Part shown: piece by piece, positions 23,201 to 34,691 of the stretch
Position numbering within the stretch: position 1 is the first letter of the stretch
Layout of the letters: every line of letters begins with the position of its first letter
Assembly: GCA_947579605.1 (NCBI GenBank)
Contig: OX388312.1
Span: 3,038,001 to 3,102,000 of the forward strand
Length of the DNA: 64,000 nt
Source of the DNA: Athripsodes cinereus
Lineage: Eukaryota; Arthropoda; Insecta; Trichoptera; Leptoceridae
Direction of reading: 5' to 3'
Translations under genes and position numbers: made by a program
The notes under the pieces: generated by a model
Databases searched by the model: none
What the model was told of the DNA's origin: nothing
The model's input: the letters and a program-made list of their open reading frames with translations, nothing else

Positions 23201-26200
23201 AAATGGTGATTGTGCTGTGTGTGGAGAAATACCTTCATCTGGAGATATGTTCTTACTCTCAACAATATAGCCTTGGATGGAGGATGGAGACGAAACGGAT
23301 ATTTCTGATGATATTGGGTCAGACAGTGACTCAGGTGAAAGTGGTGAATCATTTTCTCCAAACGCAGCAATTGGCTTTCTCTTGTTACGTTTTCTCTTCT
23401 TGACTCGTTTACTTTTATCCATGACAATATCATCCTCATCAAACATTTTACTGTCATCACTATCCACTAGTTGAGGTCTATGATCCACTGATTCTTGCAG
23501 AAGGAATTCTTTGGTGATAGCGACACCATCACTTGGAACACCAGGAATTGTAATCTGAGCTTGGAAGTGAACTTCATAAGGTTCATCTTTGGATATTGAA
23601 CTTGATGTAGTGTCATCGCTAATGTCTTTCATTAAATGTGGTGATGTCTGAATGGCAAGTTCCTCTCTCTTCACTTTAGGAATATCATCAACTTCACTAG
23701 TTTGTATTGATATCTCATATTTCTCTGTGGCAGGTGATCGTATTAATACTTGAGTTCCTTCGTGACACACCTCTACAGGTTCTGATACAGGTGAACGAAT
23801 ATCAAGCCTTTCGACATCTGGAATATCTTCTATTGGTGATGTTTGTAAATATTGTTCTACTGTTTCAACTACAGTTGTTTGAGCAGCAGTATCAATATTT
23901 TCTGGTTTTTCCACTTCTGGTACATCTTCGATAGGTGATGTTTGAGAAAAGACACTTTCAAATTCTTTCAATACCTCTTTTTCATATTCCAAATCTATAG
24001 GAGATGTTTGTGTTATATTTTCTACAACTTCAGCTGGTTTTCCTTCTTCTATTGGTGAAGTCTGAGTAATAGTACTTTCAGTTATAACTTCAGCAACAGT
24101 GGGTGTTTCGACAGGTGATGTTTGAGATATTTGTGAGATAACTTCAACAATCTCAGTTTGTGCTTCTATGGTTGTGGTATCAACTGGTAATGGAGACGAT
24201 GTTTGTGAGAATTTGTCATCTGGAATAATTACTTTTTCTAGTTTCTCTTCTGGTTCTACACGTACTATCTCCTCTGGACTTGTTTGTAAGCTGTGATCAA
24301 CAATTTGCAGAGGAGATGTCTGACCAGATGCATTACATATTTCTGTGGCTTGTGGTGAAGTCTGTTGACTGATTTCAATTTTCTCAATTATTTCAATACT
24401 TTCAACATCTCTTGGAACAGCTGCGGGTGAAGTTTGTACTGAGTGTTCTTGGATTTCAATATTATCAGGCATTGTTCCAGTTTCAACCATCTCAATTTTT
24501 GGTACTTCGCATACTTTTTCTTCCTCAACTGATTTTTCTTCAGTTGAAACAACATCATCATCCTTGGTAACAACTGAATCAGTTTCAACGGGAACCTCTT
24601 GTTCTTTAGTTTTCTTAGATTTCCTCTTCTTCTTTTTCTTTTTAGATGGATCTACATCGGTGATATATGATTGTTTGTCATCACCATCACTAATATCCAC
24701 AGCCTCATCATCACTGAGAGATTTTGGATATTCCGTTGTGTCGTCAACTGGATGTTTAAGCTTTTGACGTCGTTTGGTTTTTTGTTTCGACTTTCCTTCT
24801 GCTGGAGTTTTATCATCAACTGTGATTTCTTCGGGTTCGTAGCCAGCTCCACTCACTTTGTTATCATCACTGATTGGACTAGTAGGCTCATCAACTATTG
24901 TTGGTTTAGGAGTAGCAGGAGCATCAGATTCAAATGGTATGCCGATTTCGATTGATTCAGCTAAAGAGGTTTCAACAGAAACAGTATGTTGTGTCCCATC
25001 TCCATCCGGAGAGATAGCAGATAGTGGCTTAGTTTCTTCTGGGACATTTTCATCTTCAATTGATTTTGTTTCAGGCTCTTTTAATTTATGTTTCTTTCGT
25101 TTGCGATTTCTTTTGCCACCAATCTCAATTCCATCTCGAGGAGAACTGTCATCATATTCTGATTTTGATGTCAAACTTTCAATAGGAGAATCTTTTGTAG
25201 TAACAATGTGAGCTGGTTCCATTTTAACAGTCTCTGAAATATATGGAAGGTCAGCAGCTATTTCTGTTATTACTGATTTAGCTTCTGGGATATTCTGATC
25301 ATTTCCCATTCGAACTGAAGCGACTGGAGTTGCTGCTTCAATTGGTTTTTCTTGAATTGATAGTTCATACTCAACATGGAATACTTTGCCTTGAGGCATG
25401 GCATCAACTTTAGATTTGGGTTCTTTTGTTAGAGGTATTTGACTAGGTTCTCCAATTTTTTGAGTTGACGGAGAAACTTCTACGAATTCAGCAGTAGGTA
25501 AATCATCAGTATCTGTAATTTTCTTTGTTGTGACAGTTGAGACAACAGTGACGGTTTTGACCGTTTCTGGAACTCCAGATTCTGAAATCTTTTCTGGTTG
25601 TGTTACTTTTTCTATTATATTGGTGATATCTGGTGGTTTCTCTTTTGTTTTAGATTGTTTTGCAACAGAAATCATCGACTTCTCTGGTGATTTCTTTTCA
25701 ACAGGTATTCTGGTGTACTGTTCATTTTGCAAAAACTCTTGAGTTATATTTATTTTGTCTGGCATGGGTTTCAATTCATGGAGAACTGATTCAACGACAA
25801 ATTCTTCTATATTTTTAATTTTTTTATCATCTGGTTGCAGAATTACTGTTTTTTGTTCAATCGTACTAACTGGTAAATTAACTGCAAATGTTTCAACAAT
25901 TGAAGCAGGTTTCGAATCTAATGAAATTTGCACACCTGCAGGAGTGGAAACCTCCTCAATGATCTTGGTAACATCTTCTGGTGACTTGACGTCTTGAAGA
26001 ATAACTTTTTTGACAACAATATCAACTTTGTCTAGATCTTCTGAACTAACTTTTGTGAGTTGTTCATTTGATGGAATAACTGAAGTACTTTCAGAAATTA
26101 GTTCTTGAGGCTGAGTTTCACATGTAATCTTAACTTGTTTCACAGTTATTATGTGTTCTTTTGGTAGCACTTCTACTGAATCTAAGGTCTTGACTGGATC

Positions 26201-29185
26201 ACTTGGTGAGTCTTTAAGATCGATGACTGTTATATCTTGGTATTCTTGAGAGTCAGTGCTCGTAGGAATATCTGGTGTTCTTTTGACTTCATCAACAATA
26301 TTGACGGCTTCATTCAATATCTGTTCAAGTTGTTGTCTGACAGGCATTTCAATTTCAGCAGGAGTTTTAGTTTCCTGTAGATCTGTGGGGAATGAAACAT
26401 TGACAATAATTTTTTCAGGTGAGACTGCTTCTTTTTCAGGTTTCTTATCTTTGACTTCTAAGGTAATGACGTGACTTTGTTCATCTGTTGTTACTGGTAC
26501 ATCAGTTTTGTGGATATTTTCTTCCGATGGATAAGAAACGTCCACTGAAGATTTTTCTTGCCATTCGATTGTAGTGACTTTGGGTTCTTGTAATTCAGTA
26601 TTAGACACTTCACTCACAATTGGATAATTTTCTAATGTTACATTTTCAGTTACTGTTGTAGTCACAGTTTCTATTGGTTGTTCTTCTTTAGACCCTATTT
26701 CACATATTTCAGTTGGAGATTTGGTAATGTATGTCTTTTTGATGTGAATTATAGAAACATTTTCTTCAGGTACACCTTCTAGTTTAGACACTAATTTTTC
26801 CGTATTCTCTACAGGAGGAGATACATGCACTTCTTGGATTTCCACATTTTCTGGAGTCTGGTAAGGTTGAATGATTTCAGACTTTATAACATCTGGAGTA
26901 GATGTTTTACTATGTTTAATGACACAGACACCTTCTTGGCTAGGTGTTATAGTCTCTTCAAATGTTTCGACCACACAACTGTTGATTGGTTCAACATTTT
27001 CTTCACGAGCTTGGAGCTCCGATTCAATAACCTTCTCTGGTAATTTTGGAGTAACTTTAGATTTAGTTGGTGATGGTGCTTGCACAATAGATCTTTCTGC
27101 ATCTAAGAACATGCTTATCATATCAGGAGACATCTTTGTTGGTTTTTGGATTATTTCTGAGACTTGAACTTCTGATATTTCAGATGGTACTTTTTCTGGT
27201 AGAGTTTCACCATATACAGGTTTATCTATTTCATCAATCGCTTGGACAATTTGAATGGGATGTTTTTCAGTATCATCAATGACTTCTGTTATTGTTACTT
27301 GACTATCTTCTTCTTCTTCTACATTGTGCTGTGAGGGAATTTGTTTTGGTGAGCTATCTACCTGTTCAAAATTTACATTCTCCCCAATTGGGGCCATATT
27401 TCTATTTTCAGTGAATTGTGCAATATTTACAACGTGTCTCTCTACTCTCTGTCCACTTCCGACATCTCCTGGTTGATTTTGTTGATATTCTTCATTACTT
27501 ACTACCTGACCGTCTACAGTTCTGGTAACATTTATCATTACTCTTGGAATATCTTCCTCGGTGACATCAATTTCTTCAGGTTCTTCTACAACTTCTTCAG
27601 TAACATGTTCTTTACCATCAATGATGACGACACGTTTTATGATCCTTCTGGTTCTTCTGATAATTCTGCGTGTTACTTGTTGTACAACAGCTCTAACACT
27701 TGACGAGGATGTATGAACATCAGTTGCTTCAATATTCTCTGGTAAAACTGACGTCGATGGAATGTTTTCAATGGTTCGTAGTCCTTGTTCTAGCATTTCA
27801 TTTGGTGTTACTCCCTCTTGTAATGTAACCACACATTCTGGCTTAGTTGTGAACTCTTGAATAGAAACTTCACCTCCAGGTATACCAGATATTATTTGGC
27901 CTCCATAATTACGAACACTTGTTGTCTTCTGATTTCCATCCGGATCAATGAACATTGTGGAGGATTGTTGACCCTGGAGGGTGACTTGTGAAAATGATTC
28001 GGATTGTGGAATATCAGTTCCAGATGTTATGATCCTATTCTGAATTTGCTGTTGTTGTATAGTTTGTTCACGAGATATCAAAGTCTTTCTTATTTTTCTG
28101 ACAATAATTCTCTTAGTTCCATCTGCATCCACAATAACTTCTGTAGTGGTTTCATCAGGTTCCACCATCACAGTTTCGAATGTCTGAGGATTATTATGAC
28201 TAATGTTGAGCATTGTATTTTTGGTATTATCTAATTCATTTCCTTTGTAATGTGCTTCAACTAAAATATTGTCAATAAGATCTGGTTCTAAAGCAGTTGG
28301 CTTACTGGCTATCTCAATGGTTTCATGACTATCAGATGTGGTTTGAGTTATTTGTAATTTTTCTGGTTTGTTTGAAATAACAGATTCACTAGGAACATCA
28401 GTTTGACTTTGAACATCATTGGGTGGAACACAAGTGGTAGCCATGTCTTTAGTTTTAGGCTCAGGAGTTTGTTGTAAACTTCTTCCTGTTTGTATTTCTA
28501 CATCATTAGGTGGTGCGCAAGTAATAGCAATATCACGAACTTGGATGTCAGGTGAACGTAGACTGTCTCCCGTTTGAACGTGAACATCATTCGGAGGAGC
28601 GCAAGTTATAGCCACATCTCTATTCTTAGGTTCAGTCTTAGAATGCTGACTGGTTTGTGTTTCCATTGTAAGGAATTCCTTAGTCTTCTTAGCGTCCATA
28701 CTCAATGGTTTACTATCTTTTACTGAAATTTCTTCTTCTGGCATAGGACTAGAATCAAGAGTGTTGTCGGTCAACGAGTTGATTTGCTCGCAAACACTTG
28801 GTTCTTGTTCGGCATTTTCAAGTTTATACAAAGCATCATTTAATTGATTGATTTTATCTGTGAATATTTTATCAGTATCTATGAGTACAATTAATGTAGT
28901 TTGAAGTTGATTGACTAGAGTTTGGACTAATTGCTCTGTTTCGGAGTTTGTCCTCAATGGTTCACAGAACTCGATAAGATGTTGTAATTTTACGATACGC
29001 AGTTGCAGTTCCTTTTTGCTTTCTTCGTACTGTTGTATGACTGACCTGATCTTCTCGGGTTGTTGGTATTGAATATCTTGCTGTAGAATTAGTTTGATGT
29101 CCGCCAGCCACTTCTCTACTTCGTTGAGGAGTGTTTGGTACTGTAGGAGTTCTTCAGACTGCTTGTCTCTCTCTTTCTGTGCGGC
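20222..29185 (-). CDS. Msp300: Giant exon B of Msp300-like nesprin (2,988 codons)
   Basis: An 8,964-base exon, phase 0 at both ends. The acceptor is catttcag before GCCGCACAG and the donor is GTAAAT after CTTGAG. Residues 1 to about 125 form a spectrin repeat (YQTLLNEVEKWLADIKLIL). Residues about 130-2180 are probably disordered, with alternating acidic and Thr/Val/Pro stretches, four Lys/Arg clusters (for example KKKKKKRKSKK), a triple CAPPNDV repeat near residues 174-266, and an array of QTSP motifs near 1577-1849. Residues about 2180-2988 form roughly seven spectrin repeats with the usual helix-A/C tryptophans (RWTILEQGMKEEKQWLQ, NWTDYDIFTDRLEAWMKK, DKWKNLTLKID, SQWQDILKLRQLL, LWRRFERQLEMVQQ). 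Skipping the exon would remove the insert and several repeats and keep the frame. The family call is by architecture. Confidence 0.85.
23640..24455 (-). repeat. Coding array of QTSP-type motifs
   Basis: In giant exon B, residues about 1577-1849. Fourteen Gln-Thr motifs occur at irregular spacing of roughly 10-30 residues: VQTSP, QQTSP, GQTSP, LQTSP, SQTSS, AQTEI, SQTSP, TQTSP, TQTSP, SQTSP, AQTTV, LQTSP, IQTSE and IQTSP. Most are followed by an acidic or Ile-Glu stretch. The spacer sequences are not conserved, so selection appears to act on the short motif rather than on a domain. Confidence 0.85.
28390..28670 (-). repeat. Triple CAPPNDV-QT coding repeat
   Basis: In giant exon B just after the N-terminal spectrin repeat. 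The unit [ADM]A[IT]TC[AV]PPNDV is followed within two residues by QTG or QTD. It occurs three times about 30 residues apart (VHVQTGDSL, VEIQTGRSL, VQSQTDVPS), with a preceding single TQTSQ. The conserved Cys-x-Pro-Pro-Asn-Asp part is not a motif I can name. Confidence 0.85.
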
Positions 29186-30157
29186 CTGAAATGATTTCAA
29201 ATGTAGATTAGACACACAAAATGTTATTTCATATTTAAATTTATTTGTAGAAATACATACATAGTGAATGCATTTGCTATGGTAAACAACTTGATGTGTT
29301 TTCAACGCGTGTTTTTGTTAGCTCAAAAATTTATTCTCAGACAGAAATAACTAGTCTACTACTAAATGTCTAATAATAGTAGCCAAATACCATTGAATTA
29401 TTATTTATTTTGATTTATTGGTTTTGGTAAATCACTAAGATCACTTGAGATTTTTTGGCAAATAACTATTAGAGTGAAAGTTGTAACATTTTTTTTCATT
29501 CCACCAACACAATTTTTTTTAAAGACCTGGCACCGTAAATTTACTACAACTAAACCATCACGGCATAACCCACAAGTGGGGTAGCCAGTGTATTATTAAG
29601 TGTATGAAATAAAAATGCAGATTTTCCTCTCCGTGCCCATAAAAGAATAGAGGAAGATGTGTGGCATGCTTTATCATTGCTGAATTGAAGATGTTAATTG
29701 GTTTGCCAACACTTGCTTTTAACAGGACAACAGAAACTTACAGAAAATAGTGAGAGACCTTTTTTTTACTGGGGGTTCCGCGTGCGTTAATAAAAACTTA
29801 ATCAATTTAACTTTAAAAAAAACGTTAACATCGTTACTTGTTAAAGATTTGAAAGCGTAACGCATATTGATTTTAATATCAGAAAAAAAAATGCTGGGAA
29901 CCCCCCTCCCTCCACAGAACAGGTAGCGAATTTATTACAAAAAAGCTTATTTTGACGGAGGTTAATGCTATATAAAAAATGAGATATACTTAAAAGTTAA
30001 AATTTTAAATTTTTGAACTCATTAATCCGTCAATCAGTAATGTTCAGCTTGGACTTTTACTTTTATGGCACAAAAAGGACACTCAATATTTTTGTGTTTT
30101 TATTCGGCACCAAAATGAAGAAACGATGAGGTACATAGAAATAGTTTTATTATTTAC
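29186..30157 (-). other. Intron between the 61-codon exon and giant exon B
   Basis: 972 bases from GTAAAT to catttcag. It contains one minus-orientation copy of the dispersed hairpin repeat (29564-29768). The remainder is AT-rich with short poly-T tracts. Confidence 0.75.
29564..29768 (-). repeat. Dispersed hairpin-repeat family copy (minus), intronic
   Basis: Reads ccatcacggcataacccaca, ttttcctctccgtgcc, gaagatgttaattggtttgcc, then caggacaacagaaacttaca and agtgagagacc. It is truncated at the far stem of the hairpin. Confidence 0.8.
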
Positions 30158-30340
30158 CTGCAGTGCTTTGACTCCCTTTTCAGCCTGCGCTTCCAGACTT
30201 ATGATTCTGGTTGTGATTGACGCGAGTTGAGCGGCTAAATCCGTGGCGTCACTGCCGTCGCTCTGGACGGGCAGGGTAGCCAGTGAACGCTCAAGTACGG
30301 TAACGCAGTTCCTGTGCTCTGCCAACTCCCTCAGGGCTCC
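30158..30340 (-). CDS. Msp300: Msp300-like spectrin-rod exon, 61 codons
   Basis: A 183-base exon, phase 0 at both ends. The acceptor is tgtccgtag before GGAGCCCTG and the donor is GTAAAT after CTGCAG. It encodes two helical stretches, GALRELAEHRNCVTVLERSL and LAAQLASITTRIISLEAQAE. The linker between them (VQSDGSDATD) is typical of a turn between spectrin helices. It is clearly more GC-rich than the flanking introns. It reads on into AAQKERDKQSEELL at the start of giant exon B with no break in the helix pattern. Confidence 0.8.
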
Positions 30341-31673
30341 CTACGGACATTAAACAATCATTATATTCCCAAATTCTAAAGACTTAGTGTACAAATTATA
30401 ATTTTCACAAACCAGCCAAAGCCGATTCAGAAGATTCACAACACTCAAGTTTACTTTGTAATTGATTTATCTGGAAATTTTCTTAATATGTACATTTTCA
30501 GAGACGGATGTAAGGTTCTTTCGAATATCTTCACAGTGAGCAATTGACGCTTGTGTTGTGACAGCAGAGTAAGTAAATTGGCAATGAGATTTAAGGCCAC
30601 AATTTTTTTTAAATACTAAAAAATTGTTTACTGAATATTCGGGTATAAACACCAAAATATGGAGAAGCATAATGATGACAAAAACACTATTTGTTTTAAA
30701 CTACACACCGACAGTAAGCAAAATAATAAATGAAGTATTTATCTATAATATATTATGTTACATACACCTAACAATTAAAGCTCTATGTATGGTGGACGAA
30801 ATGATCGCGTCAATGCGATTTCATTCAATCCTCAATAATATTTACACATCTTAACATAGGTAGATATTATAATTAATATATTACACAATTAATTCAATGC
30901 TGAAAAGGTAGAAACAAGTTTATTATTAAAATGCAACAATTTATAAAAGTACATAAGAATATTTTCTATACGAGAAATACAATAAAAATATACCTATAAA
31001 TAGACACAACAAATTTCATGAAATAAATCGCAAGATTTTTTCGTGTAATTATTTCTACTAAAATTCAAACTTTGACAATAAACTTCGACCCGAAACGATT
31101 CGCTATGAAAAGCGTGTAGTGAAAACAAGAAAACAATTTATTTAGGTATTAAAATTGGTTGTATACAATACTGTCAAACAGCCAAATTGATTTTATTCAA
31201 ATACTATAATTAAGTTTCTATATTAGATAGTATATTAAAATCAATAATTCGCCGAAAAGAATACTTCGAATTATTATCTTACAATCTACCGATCAACCTA
31301 TATCTTTATGATAAGACGTTTATTTATAAGGTGAAAAATAATTTAATTTTTATTAAACATCGATAAAGGTTTTGTATACAAAATACCTATTCGTTCAATT
31401 TAAAATACCGCGCACAATATAACGTTATCTGGAATCAATAAAAATAAAACGTTCAGATGTAATTATGGTAAGCATGTATAGGTACTGTCCACACCTTTTT
31501 TTATCGATAGCAAACTGATAAAATATTCGATTGTGTAGATTGGGTAGGTATTATTAAAAAATAAAAGCTGGTTGGTTGCAGCAAACGCATTTACTTTTCC
31601 ACACTATGAGATTTCCGTCGAACACCAGTCACACTTCTTCAGCGATTCGTTTTTACATGGTCAACTTTCGCGA

Positions 31674-31681
31674 TGACGTCA
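31674..31681. promoter_or_regulatory. Perfect TGACGTCA palindrome (CRE/ATF-type site)
   Basis: An exact match to the bZIP CRE consensus, inside the 14.9 kb intron. A second exact match lies 1.3 kb away at 33001. No function is shown by sequence alone. Confidence 0.3.
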
Positions 31682-32754
31682 TTCGTTGCAATTATTTAAT
31701 ATCAATTGTATTCCAATTTCAATACGAGTCCACCGAATCTTATTTTTAAAATGACATCAAACAATTGGACAACAAGATAAACTACCATACAGGCTTTAAA
31801 AACAATTGATCAGTTTATAATACAAACGATTTCTATGGTCAAACGTACGACAGGAAAATAATGTGATTGTTATCTATTATCTTTGGCGATTTACCTCAGT
31901 ATGGGCGAACACGAAAATCTTGGTCGTCTACAATTCTACTACTAACTTCGTTGTAAAGAAATGGGTTAAAAATGTGCAACTAAATGCAGAACAATACGAA
32001 TAGCAAGTAAGCAGTTAATTAGTACGAATATATCAATTGCATTGGAGCACTTACTTCTCAATCTAAAGATAGACCGGATGAAAACAGAAGCCGGCAATGC
32101 ACTCACCTATTCACACTCGACAAGTAATCAATCAACCGATTTTAATTTATCTACATAACTGGTCGATATCGCATTTCGTCGATTATAACCACAAAGCTAA
32201 TCGAAGATAAATCGCTAAATTCTAAATAAAATCAATTCACAAAATAAACACTCGCGAATACATTTACTTCAATCGAAATTATAAGTTTTTTACTCGAAAT
32301 TTTCGGCTCGAACAAACATTCGCTACGAATATGAATAAAATATTTTTATGCAAAAATATGAATAAAATATTCTTTAGTTGCAATAATTTTGCACAAATCA
32401 ACCATTATATCACTAAGCTTTTATTGATCAACCTAAATTCCAATTTAAAAAAGGACAGTCGCGACATTCAATTGTTTCGTTCGACAAAAAAAAAACAATA
32501 CAAATCAAACAATAACGAAGCGCATCGTCATTGGGTTCATAGGTAAATAATAAAATAACAATGGTTGTTGAACAGGACTATCAGGTTCAAGCCACGAAAA
32601 TTGACTGAATTATTATTTACTGCATCACAAGAGTGTGTATACAATATTATAGGAATACCAATTCAATATTAACAATAATATAATCATGTAAGCACGTATC
32701 AATGTATGTATCTTCCACATACATCTAAAACATAATATATGTTCACAGGTTATG

Positions 32755-33008
32755 GCCTCGCTAAACTAAAGCCGATGATCTAATCGCGAGACGAGCTTCT
32801 AAAACTATTTCCATCGATGACCGTCAGTTGTAGTGCTGTCTCTACAACTACGTTAACTGCGATCATCGCCACAATGGTAGCCCTTACCATCAGCACAACA
32901 ACTACGACACGTAACGTTAAATAACAATAACAAAACGTAATCTATCGGAAAAGATAGAAGTTCCTAGGAAAACCGGCGGTCGTCCTTAACGAAGAGGAAG
33001 TGACGTCA
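32755..33008. promoter_or_regulatory. GC-richer intronic island ending in a second TGACGTCA
   Basis: Positions 32755-32930 are visibly less AT-rich than the surrounding intron and contain repeated aacaactac / gttgtag strings. TGACGTCA lies at 33001-33008. It could be an enhancer or alternative promoter of the host gene. No TATA box or first exon could be assigned. Confidence 0.25.
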
Positions 33009-33061
33009 TTACTCATTTTAACTTATAGGAACGCCTCCTATTACAATTTTTCATTCATTCA

Positions 33062-33216
33062 TATTATCACGGCATTTCCCGAAAATGGGGTAGCTAGCGG
33101 ACTAAGTACATGTAACGAACATGCTCTCCGTGACAACAAATGTTAAGACATTCAGGTTGGCTTTTACTGATGTTTTAGCTTTCACAGGATACTCGGTAAC
33201 TTACGAGAAAAGAAAA
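33062..33216 (-). repeat. Dispersed hairpin-repeat family copy (minus)
   Basis: Reads tatcacggcatttcccg, ggggtagctagcgg, catgctctccgtgac, gacattcaggttgg, then caggatactcggtaacttac. It ends before the hairpin. Confidence 0.75.
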
Positions 33217-34431
33217 GAAAACCTATTTAACCGGGAACTGCAAATAAAAAATAATAATAAGATAACAATTATTTTGTGTGAGAATGGGTGAGAAGGTACA
33301 TTTAAATGCAAAAAATACAGCATTTCTTAAGAAAACCAGCCTGTCATCCGTAAAAAAGCTGAAATGGCGTTATTATCCATGTAAAGTTTCAGAAAACGCC
33401 CCGTTCCAACACAGTATGTCTTCGGTATTAAAGAGTCATTAGGAGCGTCGTGGAAAATGAGGCAATCAATTGACACCAAATTACTCTAGTGAATGAAAGA
33501 TGAGGCTTGTTTTGTTTCTAGAGTGTGTTCTCGAAAGAAAGAAGTTGATGATATCACTAATATTTACGACGATGCAATATCTAATCAGATTTTAGATATT
33601 ATTAAATAAGATATTACAATTTATTGATGTTGTTATCTACCGCTAAAAATGATAAAATTAACGTACTTGGTGGAAGTTTATTTTAAATTAATAAAAAAAT
33701 AAAACATCTTTATTAAGTATTTAAACAGTGACTTTTAATCCCGGGCCGGCTTTCAAGAGCTTTCGCCCTCATTATCAGGCTAACGTAAAGTGAAAAAACA
33801 GTGACAAAATTTATAGTGAGATTTTTCATCCATCTCAAATATATTTAATTTCAACTGCGCTGAGAAGATAATTCTATTATTCCATCAGATACAAGACTTG
33901 TTTCAGACTCCGTGATGGTAAAGCCAGAAACCTTTCTGGAAACTACAGTTTCATTAACTCGACTCGGAGGATCGTAAAATGATTAAATAAACATTTATGC
34001 ATGTTATTGTACATTATAAACAAATTTAATTATTCGCAAAGTCATCTGATAAACATTATGTAATTATTATTATTATTATTCACCATTGATTCACAAGATA
34101 AATTGATCTTTAAAAAGAAAGCTTTATAAATACATTAATGATAGACAGTAACTGATATCCGTTCTATTCTAAATTCAAACTTGTATGATTGCGTTATTTT
34201 TATTTTCTTTGCTTCCTTTGGCACGGCTTGAAAGTTAAAAGTGTAGCATCGCTAATGTAAGCAATTTTATATTTTATGTTAAAATCGTTTGCTCCAGATA
34301 TACCTACCTATCTAATACTATGATTTGTTTATTATACGCAGCTTTATTGATCTAATAAATTGTGTGTAAGCCCGGATTTGCTCAATGAATAAATTTCAAA
34401 TAGAAAAAGGGAGTGCGGATATTATAAAGTA

Positions 34432-34666
34432 TTCCGTGGAGCACCCGGAAAAGAGTTGGTCTCCAACTCTTTTCCGTAAGCTGTCCAATAAAAGACAGGT
34501 GTTTTAAAAAAATAAAGACATTGTAAATCTTAAACTCGGCGATGAAGTTTGGCCACCTATCTTGAATGTCTTAATTTTTGTTTGCGTGGAGAGGATAGCT
34601 TGCATGTTTATTGCATGCCGCTGGTCCGCTGGCTAACCCACTTGTGAGATATGCCGTGATTGGATG
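34432..34666 (+). repeat. Dispersed hairpin-repeat family, most complete copy (plus)
   Basis: Starts ttccgtggagcacc, then a perfect 13-base stem ggaaaagagttgg / ccaactcttttcc with a 3-base loop (34447-34475). It continues with gtaagctgtcc, aggtgtttt, gaatgtctta, ggatagcttgcatgtttatt, tggtccgctggctaaccca and ends atgccgtgattggatga. A TAG microsatellite follows. Confidence 0.85.
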
Positions 34667-34667
34667 A

Positions 34668-34691
34668 TAGTAGTAGTAGTAGTAGTAGTAG
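34668..34691. repeat. (TAG)8 microsatellite
   Basis: Eight perfect TAG units directly at the end of the dispersed repeat copy. The other copies end in ATGA units at the same place, so the tail is a simple repeat that varies by copy. Confidence 0.95.

Noticed and set aside
30413..30470. Possible 58-base minus-strand exon (NQLQSKLECCESSESALA) with AG before and GT after
   Set aside because: Its only open frame ends in phase 1, while the next exon (30340) must be entered in phase 0. Joining them gives a stop in the 61-codon exon. The overlapping upstream frame (HCEDIRKNLTSVSENV) also lacks a good donor.
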